Assembly (NCBI GenBank): GCA_900115795.1
Contig: FOXT01000017.1
Location: 8,567 to 72,566, forward strand
DNA from: Lachnospiraceae bacterium XBB1006
GTDB taxonomy: Bacteria > Bacillota > Clostridia > Lachnospirales > Lachnospiraceae
Reading direction: 5' to 3'
Length of the DNA stretch: 64,000 nucleotides
Shown here: piece after piece, positions 16,432 through 23,874 of the stretch
Layout: each line of letters begins with the position of its first letter
How positions within the stretch are numbered: the stretch's first letter is position 1
Notes under the pieces: model-generated
Seen by the model: the letters and a program-made list of their open reading frames with translations, nothing else
Databases searched by the model: none
Told to the model about the DNA's origin: nothing
Program-made: the position numbers and the translations under genes

Positions 16432-16671
16432 TTATGCTAAAGAGTGTTTCGTTGTTGAGGCAACGGCAGTTTTTTTCGCGGTCGCCGTCTCGGCAGGTGT
16501 GAGAGGCTTTTGTCCACATTGGGACAGGGCTCGGTTACACTTGGTAAGAGACGTGCGGCTTTCTACCTTACTTGGAACTTTTCCGGTTAAAGTAAAACGA
16601 ACAACGGCACAAGCAAGGCCTGCAAAAACAGAAACAATGATAACGCTAAAAATAAGTATTTGATACAACAT
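16432..16671 (-). CDS. Small single-pass membrane protein downstream of the antiporter
   Basis: The 79-residue reading frame starts at the ATG at 16671, preceded by AAAGGAG at 6-base spacing; a TTG further upstream is less likely. Residues 2-27 form one membrane helix (ILIFSVIIVSVFAGLACAVV). The rest is polar, Thr/Ala/Lys-rich and probably cytoplasmic or cell-wall facing. It lies 38 bases after the antiporter stop on the same strand and may be an accessory subunit. An overlapping plus-strand frame (16352-16663) has no ribosome binding site and was not chosen. Confidence 0.5.
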   Translation of the reverse strand: MLYQILIFSVIIVSVFAGLACAVVRFTLTGKVPSKVESRTSLTKCNRALSQCGQKPLTPAETATAKKTAVASTTKHSLA

Positions 16672-16709
16672 AATAAGCTCCTTTTTCAATTATTGCTAAT
16701 GCTTTTTGG

Positions 16710-17930
16710 TTACGCATTTACGCGATGTTTATAGTCTATGGAAACAAGACGCGTTTGGCTACGTTCTTTCATTACGATTTTTAGTAAAATCGGTGTCACT
16801 AACGTAGTGATTATGACAACGAGAACAACCGGGGCAAATAGCGCCTGGGAAATCAATCCGTACTGAAATCCTTTTTGCGCAACAATCAAAGCGACTTCCC
16901 CGCGGGAAATCATTCCTACGCCAATCTGCAAGGACTCGCGATTGGAAAATCCGCAAAGTTTCGCACCGATTCCACAACCAACGACCTTGGATACAAATGC
17001 AGCGATTAATAGCGTTGCCGAAAACAGCAGTACGCTGTGATCCATGCCGGACAAGCTGGTCTTTAGTCCAATACTTACAAAGAAAATCGGGCTTAAGAAC
17101 AAATCGGCAATGGTGCTTGTTTTCTCCACAAGATGTGACCGCAGTTTCAGGTTGCAAAGAAGCAATCCGGCAAAATAGGCACCGGTAATATCTGCAATGC
17201 CGAAAAATGTTTCAGAAACATAGGACAGACTTAAGCAAAAAACGATGGCCATTATGGCAGTGGTTTTTCCTTTTCCAAGGCGTTCAATGAATTTGCCGGT
17301 TTTGCTAAGGGCAAGAAACAGGATGCCAATGCAGAGAAAATACAGCACAATTTTCAAAAGCACAGAGAACAGCGAAACCGAAGTATCCATTAAGCTGGTG
17401 ACAATGGTAAGCACGATGATGCCCAAAATATCATCGATGACAGCGGCACCAAGAATGGTGGTACCCACTTTTCCAGATAATTTTCCCATTTCGCGCAAGG
17501 TTTCTACCGTGATGCTTACAGATGTGGCAGAAAGAATGACACCGATAAAAATGGATTTTAATAATTCCTGCTGTGTCGCAAGGGATGGATGATAAACCAT
17601 TACATAGGCGCCAAATCCAAACATGATTGGAACAAGTACGCCAATCCCGGCAACAACGGTGGCCGGAACACTGTTTTTCTTCAGTTCTTCTAAATCGGTT
17701 TCCAGGCCCGCGGCAAACATGAGAAAAATCACACCAAGTTCCGCTAAATCCGTAATAACGAGACCGACATTGCTTCCGGTGTCGATGAGATTTAACGCAG
17801 ACGGTCCAATAAGGATACCTGCAATCAGAGCACCTACCACCTGAGGAAGGTTCAGCTTCTTTGATAGAACGCCAAACACTTTGGTGGAAAAGAGAATCAA
17901 TGCCAGATAAAGTAAATACGTGTATTCCAT
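16710..17930 (-). CDS. Cation:proton antiporter (CPA2, NhaA/KefB-like membrane domain)
   Basis: This 406-residue protein has about 12 membrane helices and the CPA2 pattern (LPQVVGALIAGILIGPSALN at the start, split here at the second helix). GAAVIDDILGI contains the paired acidic residues of the ion-binding site. It ends soon after the membrane domain, without RCK/TrkA domains. It should exchange Na+ or K+ for protons. It follows the kinase-regulator pair on the same strand, with a direct repeat resembling that regulator's operator between them. Its ribosome binding site is buried in a perfect hairpin. Confidence 0.9.
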   Translation of the reverse strand: MEYTYLLYLALILFSTKVFGVLSKKLNLPQVVGALIAGILIGPSALNLIDTGSNVGLVITDLAELGVIFLMFAAGLETDLEELKKNSVPATVVAGIGVLVPIMFGFGAYVMVYHPSLATQQELLKSIFIGVILSATSVSITVETLREMGKLSGKVGTTILGAAVIDDILGIIVLTIVTSLMDTSVSLFSVLLKIVLYFLCIGILFLALSKTGKFIERLGKGKTTAIMAIVFCLSLSYVSETFFGIADITGAYFAGLLLCNLKLRSHLVEKTSTIADLFLSPIFFVSIGLKTSLSGMDHSVLLFSATLLIAAFVSKVVGCGIGAKLCGFSNRESLQIGVGMISRGEVALIVAQKGFQYGLISQALFAPVVLVVIITTLVTPILLKIVMKERSQTRLVSIDYKHRVNA

Positions 17931-17935
17931 AAATA

Positions 17936-17972
17936 ATTCCTCCTTACACTGTCAATTAGTATAAGGAGGAAT
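17936..17972 (-). promoter_or_regulatory. Hairpin sequestering the antiporter ribosome binding site
   Basis: Positions 17936-17946 and 17962-17972 are perfect 11-bp complements with a 15-base loop. On the minus strand the 3' arm is TAAGGAGGAAT, the Shine-Dalgarno of the antiporter (8 bases before its ATG), and the 5' arm is an anti-Shine-Dalgarno. This could make translation depend on temperature, ions or a trans factor. Confidence 0.6.
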
Positions 17973-17992
17973 CTTAAAATAAATCTTATGTA

Positions 17993-18012
17993 AGTTTAAA
18001 CAAAGTTTAAAC
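17993..18012 (-). promoter_or_regulatory. Direct repeat, probable response-regulator operator
   Basis: AGTTTAAAC occurs at 17993-18001 and again at 18004-18012, 11 bp apart. OmpR-family dimers bind such one-turn direct repeats. The site overlaps the last codons of the response-regulator gene and lies just upstream of the antiporter, so the regulator probably controls it. Confidence 0.5.
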
Positions 18013-18702
18013 GGGAACGGTAAAACGATACCCGACACTCCAAACGGTTAAAAGGTAGATGGGGTGGGAAGGATTGTCTTCGATTTTTTGGCGGAGGCGG
18101 TTTACATGCACCGCAACCGTGGTGGTGTCACCGTCGGAATCCAGTCCCCAAATCTCTTCATATAAGTCTTCTTTGGTAAAAACAATGTCCTTATTACGAA
18201 GAAAAAAGGCCAACAATTCGTATTCTTTGTTTGTTAGGGTGAGGGCCTTATCTTCCTTGGAAATGATGCGTGTGCTTGGGGTAAGTGAAAAAGGTCCAAT
18301 CCGTAAGGAATCGTCGTCGGCAGTTTTCTCTTTCCGGGAGCGCTCATAGCCGGCAAGATTGGCTTTTACCATGGCCACTAAGACGTTTGGGTCAAAGGGT
18401 TTGGTGATGAAATTGTCTGCACCAAGGCCAAGCCCCAGAATTTGATCCGAGCTTTCATGTTTGGCTGAAACGATGAGGATGGGGATATCCACCAAGGTGC
18501 GCATCTTTTTGCATGCGGAAAAACCGTCCATGCCCGGAAGCATTAAGTCAAGGATAATTAAATCAAAGGCACGTTTGGTCAGGGCGTTGATTCCGGAGAG
18601 GGCGTCACCGCAAATGGTAACATCAAAGTCGTTAACTTCCAAATAGTCTTTTTCTATGTTTGCGATGGTTTCATCGTCTTCGATAATCAAAATAGTTTGC
18701 AT
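18007..18702 (-). CDS. OmpR/PhoB-family response regulator
   Basis: This 231-residue protein has a receiver domain (1 to about 118) with phospho-acceptor Asp52 in LIILDLMLPGMDG, acidic pair EDD at 8-10 and a Lys near 102. A winged-helix DNA-binding domain follows (about 130-231, LTNKEYELLAFFLRN). It lies 6 bases after the kinase on the same strand, so both are one operon. Likely targets are the downstream antiporter and small membrane protein, through the direct repeat at its 3' end. Confidence 0.95.
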   Translation of the reverse strand: MQTILIIEDDETIANIEKDYLEVNDFDVTICGDALSGINALTKRAFDLIILDLMLPGMDGFSACKKMRTLVDIPILIVSAKHESSDQILGLGLGADNFITKPFDPNVLVAMVKANLAGYERSRKEKTADDDSLRIGPFSLTPSTRIISKEDKALTLTNKEYELLAFFLRNKDIVFTKEDLYEEIWGLDSDGDTTTVAVHVNRLRQKIEDNPSHPIYLLTVWSVGYRFTVPV

Positions 18703-18708
18703 AAATCG

Positions 18709-19830
18709 TTATCCTTCTTCCTGAGTGTATTGAATGATTGGCAGGCGAATGACAATTTGCAGGCCATCGCGCTTACCATTCTTGGCAGAAACGCTGCCGC
18801 CGAAAAGTTCTGCCGTCTTTTTTACAATGGCAAGGCCGATTCCGTTACTTTGTCCCGGATTGTTGCGGGCATCGTCTGCGCGGAAAAATAAATCCCACAG
18901 GCGGGAAAGCTTTTGGGATTCGACACCCGGACCGTTATCGGCAAAGGTGATTTTCATATATTTTTTTCCTGCTTTTAGACGGATGCGCATAATGCCCTCC
19001 GGTTTATCATTGTATTTGACGCTGTTGTCAAGAATGTTCTGACACAGATTTAAAAACAGGTCGGTATCAATCTGAATGTCCGCGTCAGACACGATTTCAA
19101 GAAGCAACTGCATATTTCGGGCGGCATATTCTTCCCGCACATTTTTTGTATAGTCCCGGAAAAACCGGGAGGCTCGAACCGTCGTCAGAGTAGGGTGGTA
19201 TTCATCACTGTCTAACTTGGCAAAGGTAAATAGCCGGTTTACCATGCGCTCAATGTCCAGGGATTTTTGCTTAATGGTATCTAAGTAGCTTCGTTGTTTT
19301 TCCGGAGTTTTGGCAAGACCGTCTAATAGCCCTTGCACATAGGCAAGAATGCTGGTAAGAGGGGAGCGTAAGTCATGGGAAATAGACAAAAGCAAACTTT
19401 TTCGACCTTCGTCTACCGTGTTCGCTTTTACTGCGAAACGGCGCATTTCCGTGGCCATTTCGTTGAAGTCATCATATACTTCAAAATGTGGGTCGTTTTC
19501 CACGTAGGAAATCCGGTAGTCATAGTCGCCCTGGCGCATATGGCTCATCCCAACACGCAAGCGCTCGAAGGGGGTATACAGTTCCTGGCGAATAATCATT
19601 CGAAATAACATATTGGAGATAAAGGTTGCGATGCATAAGCCAAACAACACGCAAAGATTAGAAATCATAAGCTGCTGTTCCAGTTCTGTAAGGGAAAAAC
19701 TTTGCTTTAGGCGTATGGAACGCAACATAATATAATCGTTACCAAAAGAAAGAAAAATGGCAACAATTAAGGGGATCCCAATGCTTAAATAGCGTCCCAG
19801 TTTTAATTTTTGTTTCATTATCTTTTGCAT
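18709..19830 (-). CDS. Membrane sensor histidine kinase
   Basis: This 373-residue protein has two membrane helices (about 13-32 and 51-73) flanking a very short extracellular loop. A HAMP-like segment precedes the HisKA domain with His152 in SISHDLRSPLTSI. The HATPase domain has DNGPGVE and GIGLAI. The tiny loop suggests it senses membrane state or a protein partner rather than a large ligand. First gene of a kinase-regulator-antiporter unit; AAAGGA lies 7 bases before the ATG. Confidence 0.93.
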   Translation of the reverse strand: MQKIMKQKLKLGRYLSIGIPLIVAIFLSFGNDYIMLRSIRLKQSFSLTELEQQLMISNLCVLFGLCIATFISNMLFRMIIRQELYTPFERLRVGMSHMRQGDYDYRISYVENDPHFEVYDDFNEMATEMRRFAVKANTVDEGRKSLLLSISHDLRSPLTSILAYVQGLLDGLAKTPEKQRSYLDTIKQKSLDIERMVNRLFTFAKLDSDEYHPTLTTVRASRFFRDYTKNVREEYAARNMQLLLEIVSDADIQIDTDLFLNLCQNILDNSVKYNDKPEGIMRIRLKAGKKYMKITFADNGPGVESQKLSRLWDLFFRADDARNNPGQSNGIGLAIVKKTAELFGGSVSAKNGKRDGLQIVIRLPIIQYTQEEG

Positions 19831-19868
19831 AATCCGATCCTTTCCAAGGGAAAAACTTAGTAATTAGT

Positions 19869-19897
19869 GTTATACACCCGTTCTCCAAAAGATGCAA
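19869..19897 (-). promoter_or_regulatory. Promoter of the kinase-regulator-antiporter unit
   Basis: On the minus strand TTGCAT (19892-19897) and TATAAC (19869-19874) are 17 bases apart, about 40 bases before the kinase ATG. Confidence 0.65.
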
Positions 19898-19937
19898 TCC
19901 TAAATGTGAAAATTTATGTATTTTTTATAGAAATACC

Positions 19938-19965
19938 TTTACATTCCCGTAAAAAAACCGATAAT
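19938..19965 (+). promoter_or_regulatory. Promoter for the DUF5610-like gene
   Basis: TTTACA (19938-19943) and GATAAT (19960-19965) are separated by 16 bases. The -10 is part of CCGATAA, the sigma-28 consensus -10, so a motility-type promoter is an alternative; its TAAA -35 is missing. Confidence 0.4.
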
Positions 19966-20050
19966 GGATATATAGACTTATGCGATTTGGGACCTTTGAT
20001 ACAAGGAAGTTGTGTGAATATGAACGGATTCAGGAAAAGGAGGAAGTATT

Positions 20051-20683
20051 ATGGCAGTTGAATTAAATGGTGTGAATGGCTTAAACCCTGTTACTCCTGT
20101 GACACCGGTAAAACCGGAAGCGGCTGTACAGAAAGTTGCAGAAGAGGCAAAAGAGAATAAAAAAGTAGAAGAAGGTGTGGTTTACGAGAAAGGAAACCAG
20201 GAAGCGAAGACAACCTATACACCGGAAAGCATTGCAAAACAAGATCGTAGTAGCATCATTGAGCAGATGAAAGCAGATCTTGACCAGAGAAAGCAACAGA
20301 TGCTGGATTTAGTAAAAAAGACGTTGTCCGGACAGGTGGGGGCTTTTTCGTTAGCCAATGAAGATGATATTTGGAAAAAATTAGCGAGTGGCGATTTTAC
20401 CGTTGACGCGGCAACGAAGAAGCAGGCGCAGGAAGATATTAGTGAAGATGGCTATTGGGGTGTTAAGAAGACTTCCCAGCGGTTGTTTGATTTTGCGAAG
20501 GCACTTTCCGGTGGTGATGAAGCGAAGATGAAGAAGATGCAGGAAGCTATGGAGAAAGGCTTTAAAGAAGCGACCAAGTCCTGGGGACAGGATTTACCGG
20601 AAATCAGCAAGAATACGCTTGAAGCGGCAAATAAGCTGTTTGACGATTATTACGCAAGTCTGGCGCAGCCGGAAGAGCAGTAA
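20051..20683 (+). CDS. DUF5610-like protein
   Basis: This 210-residue soluble protein has a low-complexity Pro/Val/Lys N-terminus (VTPVTPVKP) and a helical C-terminal domain. That domain contains EDGYWGVKKTSQRLFDFAKA, then a GGDEAKMKKM turn and SWGQDLPEIS. The EDGY(W/F)GV-QTS-R and WG-ELP-IS patterns are those I associate with DUF5610, a family of unknown function. The N-terminal DLDQRKQQMLDLVKKTL helix may mediate oligomerisation. It is monocistronic with an upstream AGGAGG and its own terminator. A link to motility is suggested only by the CCGATAA element. Confidence 0.6.
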   Translation: MAVELNGVNGLNPVTPVTPVKPEAAVQKVAEEAKENKKVEEGVVYEKGNQEAKTTYTPESIAKQDRSSIIEQMKADLDQRKQQMLDLVKKTLSGQVGAFSLANEDDIWKKLASGDFTVDAATKKQAQEDISEDGYWGVKKTSQRLFDFAKALSGGDEAKMKKMQEAMEKGFKEATKSWGQDLPEISKNTLEAANKLFDDYYASLAQPEEQ

Positions 20684-20701
20684 CTACATAAGGAAACCGT
20701 G

Positions 20702-20747
20702 GAGCTGTTGCTTTTTTCATGAAAGGCGACAGCTCTATTTTTAATTG
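20702..20747 (+). terminator. Terminator after the DUF5610-like gene
   Basis: GAGCTGTTGC (20702-20711) pairs with GCGACAGCTC (20726-20735, one G-U), followed by TATTTTT. Confidence 0.75.
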
Positions 20748-20823
20748 GAAGAGCTCTTTATGGAACAATTTTTTTGTGTTAAAATGAGAGGCAGGATTAT
20801 GGAAATGAGGAAGAACGAAGACG

Positions 20824-22182
20824 ATGCAGGAAAAGGAAGATAAACGGATTTATACGTTAAGTAAGGAGAAACCGGCAAAGGCCGTATTAAAACTTGGACT
20901 ACCTTTAGTCGCCGGTATGTTTATTATGGTGCTCTACAATTTGGTAGACACCTATTTTATTGGGCTTACAAAGGATGATTATCAGTTGGCGGCAGTTAAC
21001 CTGGCTTATCCGATTATGATGATTGCGATTGCGGTATCGAACATGGTCGGAACCGGCGCGGCATCGCTAATCGCCAGAAGCCTGGGCGCAGGCGAAACCG
21101 AGAAGGCAAATCATACCGTGACGGTGGGCGTGGTACTGACCGTGGTAAACAGTGTGTTAATGACGGGAATCGGTCTTATTTTTTTGCCCGGGATTGTAAC
21201 GGGGTTGGGGGCAAAAGCGAATACCGTTGTTTATACCACCCAATATGCCAAGGTAATTCTTCTGGGAAGCATTTTTACCATGGGAAGTTTTACCATGGGA
21301 CAATTGCTTCGAAGTGAAGGGTCTGTAAGAATTTCTATTATGGGAATGGTCTGCGGAACTGTTGCAAATATGATTTTGGATCCGGTCTTTATTTTTGGAT
21401 TAGGGCTTCAAATTCGCGGTGCCGCCATCGCCACCATTTTGGGAAATGCCTTAAGTTGCGTGGTTTCGCTGTGGTATTATGTAAGCGGACGTACCTTACT
21501 AAAAATCAGGTTGTGTGATGTGAAACCGTCAAAAGAAATTCTGAAAGAAATTTTCTGGGTAGGTGTGCCGGCAACCTTGGAAACCCTTCTTAGCTCGGTT
21601 GCCTACATTATTAATAATAATCTAGCTGTAGGGTACGGGGAGTTGACCGTTGCGGCTATGGGAATTGCGCAGAAAATTATGACGCTGGGAAATTATATTT
21701 ACCAGGGAATGGCTTCCGGTACGCAGCCTCTGATGGGATATAATTATGGTGCGAAGAATTATGCCCGCATGTTACAGGTGTTAAAAGCAGGGCTGCTGGT
21801 AGTAAGCGGAATCGAAGGCTGCGTAATGTTGGGATTCGGGCTCCTGGCTCCACAGTTGATTGGTATTTTTACCGAAAATCCGGAAGTGATTGGCGTGGGC
21901 AGCAGGGTTTTACGTGCAATTATGTGCATTTTACCATTTGTAGGAGCGGTGGCAATGAGCAGAACATCGTTTCAGGCAATGGGAAAACCGCAGTATGCGT
22001 TTGGCATTACATTGGTGCGACAGTTGATTTTGTACGTGCCGCTGCTTTTGTTGCTTCACCATGTAGCGGGATTTTACGGCATGATATGGGCGCAGCCGAT
22101 TACTGAAGTGGTGATGATGGTGGTGTCTGTAGGAATGCTTTATCGTAGTATTAGGCAAAGATTGCGGTGGGAATCTCTTTGA
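20824..22182 (+). CDS. MATE family efflux transporter
   Basis: This 452-residue protein has 12 membrane helices in two six-helix halves. MATE signatures are YNLVDTYFIG in helix 1 and MGIAQKIMTLGNYIYQGMASG (split at the hinge) in the second half, with QPLMGYNYGA. It should export cationic drugs or metabolites against Na+ or H+. It is followed 42 bases later by a flavin-binding PPOX gene and then an acetyltransferase, three genes that may form a detoxification cluster. No operator is evident. Confidence 0.92.
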   Translation: MQEKEDKRIYTLSKEKPAKAVLKLGLPLVAGMFIMVLYNLVDTYFIGLTKDDYQLAAVNLAYPIMMIAIAVSNMVGTGAASLIARSLGAGETEKANHTVTVGVVLTVVNSVLMTGIGLIFLPGIVTGLGAKANTVVYTTQYAKVILLGSIFTMGSFTMGQLLRSEGSVRISIMGMVCGTVANMILDPVFIFGLGLQIRGAAIATILGNALSCVVSLWYYVSGRTLLKIRLCDVKPSKEILKEIFWVGVPATLETLLSSVAYIINNNLAVGYGELTVAAMGIAQKIMTLGNYIYQGMASGTQPLMGYNYGAKNYARMLQVLKAGLLVVSGIEGCVMLGFGLLAPQLIGIFTENPEVIGVGSRVLRAIMCILPFVGAVAMSRTSFQAMGKPQYAFGITLVRQLILYVPLLLLLHHVAGFYGMIWAQPITEVVMMVVSVGMLYRSIRQRLRWESL

Positions 22183-22223
22183 TTTTATGATAGAATGAGA
22201 AAAAGAATGATGAGAGGAGAAGA

Positions 22224-22736
22224 ATGATGTTTCGAGAAATGCGTCGAAAAAAGCAATTGCTTTCGAAGGAAGATACAGAAATTGTATTGATGCGTAATAG
22301 TGTGGGAGTTTTGAGTGTATTAGGAGATGATGGCTATCCGTATGGGGTGCCCATTAGCTACGTCTATCATGATGGAAAGATTATTGTCCACTGTGCAAAA
22401 GAGGGGCATAAGATGGATGCCATTCGTGCCTTGGATAAGGTGAGTTTTACGGTTGTGGACAAGAACGAAGTGCGAGAGGAAGAATACACCAGCTATTTTC
22501 GAAGCGTGATTGCCTTTGGGCGTATACACGAAATGGTGTCGGATGAGGAAATCGAGGAAGCATTGTATGTTCTTTCTGAAAAGTATTCCCCATCTATCTC
22601 GAAAGAGAAAGTGCGTGCCCATGCAAAGGATGGTGTCAAACGAACAGCCGTATTGGTTATGGAAATAGAGCATGTTACGGGAAAAGAGGCCATTGAACTG
22701 GTAAATGCTAAGCACCATGGCGAAGGTGCATTATAA
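22224..22736 (+). CDS. Pyridoxamine 5'-phosphate oxidase family flavoprotein (Nim-like)
   Basis: This 170-residue protein starts MMFREMRRKKQLL, a pattern typical of NimA/5-nitroimidazole-reductase-like PPOX proteins. The FMN-binding split barrel follows (GVLSVLGDDGYPYGVPISYV). In this group FMN reduction of nitro compounds has been shown for some members; others have unknown substrates. Two ATGs are adjacent; GAGGAG lies before the first. It sits between a MATE exporter and an acetyltransferase on the same strand. Confidence 0.85.
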   Translation: MMFREMRRKKQLLSKEDTEIVLMRNSVGVLSVLGDDGYPYGVPISYVYHDGKIIVHCAKEGHKMDAIRALDKVSFTVVDKNEVREEEYTSYFRSVIAFGRIHEMVSDEEIEEALYVLSEKYSPSISKEKVRAHAKDGVKRTAVLVMEIEHVTGKEAIELVNAKHHGEGAL

Positions 22737-22757
22737 GAAGTTAGAGGAAATAGGTAT

Positions 22758-23357
22758 ATGACTGCGAAAGATTTAGTAACAAAAATGGAACCTTACGTAA
22801 ATAATGCCCGGTTTATTCCGGATGAAATAAAGATGCGCGCAGCGCAGCTTTGCTGGGAATTTAATCAGACCGGACCGGCGGAGGGAGAAAAACGCGGATC
22901 TATTTTAAAGGAATTGTTTGGTACGTGTACAGAATTAACGTTTGTGGAACCAAGTTTTCACTGTGATTATGGATTTAATATTCATTCCCACGGATTTATG
23001 TTTATGAATTATAATTGCGTAATTCTTGATACCTCTCCGGTACATATCGGAAGCGGTGCATTTATTGCACCCGGATGTGTGCTTGCTTGTGCCGGACATT
23101 CTTTGGATCCTAAGGAACGCGCCGAGGGAATTGGACATTCTGCACCGATTACGCTTGAGGATAATGTGTGGTTAGGAGCGAATGTGACGGTACTTGGTGG
23201 TGTGACCATTGGAGAAGGAAGTATGATTGGAGCGGGAAGTGTGGTGACACATGATATTCCGGCGGGAGTAATTGCAGTTGGAAATCCATGCAAGGTTTTG
23301 CGCCCGGTGACAGAGGCGGATCGGATTCGAGAGAAAATGATTGTGACGGAAGGATAA
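22758..23357 (+). CDS. Sugar O-acetyltransferase (left-handed beta-helix, Maa/LacA type)
   Basis: This 199-residue protein has an N-terminal maltose-acetyltransferase helix region (about 1-55) and hexapeptide repeats. The repeats include the signature HIGSGAFIAPGCVLACAGH with catalytic His, and ITLEDNVWLGANVTVLGGVTIG (split at the turn). It transfers acetyl from acetyl-CoA to a sugar or related hydroxyl. It is 21 bases after the PPOX gene with GAGGAAA before the ATG, and ends at a strong hairpin. Confidence 0.92.
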   Translation: MTAKDLVTKMEPYVNNARFIPDEIKMRAAQLCWEFNQTGPAEGEKRGSILKELFGTCTELTFVEPSFHCDYGFNIHSHGFMFMNYNCVILDTSPVHIGSGAFIAPGCVLACAGHSLDPKERAEGIGHSAPITLEDNVWLGANVTVLGGVTIGEGSMIGAGSVVTHDIPAGVIAVGNPCKVLRPVTEADRIREKMIVTEG

Positions 23358-23360
23358 GCA

Positions 23361-23396
23361 CACAGGGGGGCAAGCGGTAATGCTTGCCCCCCTGTG
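23361..23396. terminator. Strong hairpin between convergent genes, no T-tract
   Basis: Perfect 15-bp arms at 23361-23375 and 23382-23396 (CACAGGGGGGCAAGC) flank a 6-base loop. It lies between the stop codons of the acetyltransferase and the leftward 91-residue gene, and so suits bidirectional termination. Neither side has a T-run, which is unusual. Confidence 0.55.
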
Positions 23397-23423
23397 ATAT
23401 ATGGAGTAGTAGGGAATTGTACT

Positions 23424-23699
23424 CTATATTTTTGAAACGCGTAAATAAGAATCCTGTTTCATTATCTGGTCAGTACGAATGCGTTTTGCCATGGACTCGT
23501 ACATTGCTGTCATCATGGTTGCCTCGTTAGTATGAAAGTCCTGGAAAACATGCTGCTTCGATTCTTTTTCACGGAGTTTCGTCTGCTCTTGTGATAAAAG
23601 CGTTTGAAAATTATCCGCTTCGTTACCTGATACAATTCCTGCAGCATGTGTTAAGTCGACAGCTGCTTTTTTCATATCTTTACTAATACGAATCGCCAT
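23424..23699 (-). CDS. Unknown 91-residue helical protein
   Basis: I do not recognise this protein. It is soluble, mostly helical and charged, with Gln/Lys/Glu-rich centre (LLSQEQTKLREKESKQ) and a Met-rich segment (MMTAMYESMAKR). There is no signal peptide or known motif. The ATG is preceded by AAGGAGGG. Its promoter carries two overlapping palindromes, suggesting specific regulation. Confidence 0.65.
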   Translation of the reverse strand: MAIRISKDMKKAAVDLTHAAGIVSGNEADNFQTLLSQEQTKLREKESKQHVFQDFHTNEATMMTAMYESMAKRIRTDQIMKQDSYLRVSKI

Positions 23700-23718
23700 G
23701 TGTTTCCCTCCTTTGCTT

Positions 23719-23759
23719 TATACTAAATATAGTATACCACGAAGTGGTGAAGAACACAA
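23719..23759 (-). promoter_or_regulatory. Promoter with two palindromic operator candidates
   Basis: On the minus strand TTGTGT (23754-23759) and TATACT (23731-23736) are 17 bases apart. A 7-4-7 palindrome (23719-23736, TATACTA arms) overlaps the -10. A 5-3-5 palindrome (23736-23748, ACCAC arms) fills the spacer. Confidence 0.6.
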
Positions 23760-23848
23760 GATGTTGTGTGTGGAATTCAAAAAAGGTTCATAATGGGACT
23801 AGATATTGAATGATGTTAGAGAAGTTGCGAAATCCTTGCAAAAAAGCG

Positions 23849-23854
23849 TATAAT
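23849..23854 (+). promoter_or_regulatory. -10 element for the second MATE gene
   Basis: A consensus TATAAT lies 21 bases before the start codon. TTGCGA at 23825-23830 (18-base spacing) is a possible -35. Confidence 0.5.
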
Positions 23855-23874
23855 ATTTGATGGAGGGATTTAAA

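Noticed and set aside
16340..16440. Possible tRNA or tmRNA remnant with T-loop-like TTCGAA and GAATTCGA strings
   Set aside because: No acceptor, D and anticodon stems can be paired around them.
16352..16663. Plus-strand 103-residue frame
   Set aside because: No ribosome site and no family resemblance; it lies antisense to a better-supported small membrane protein.
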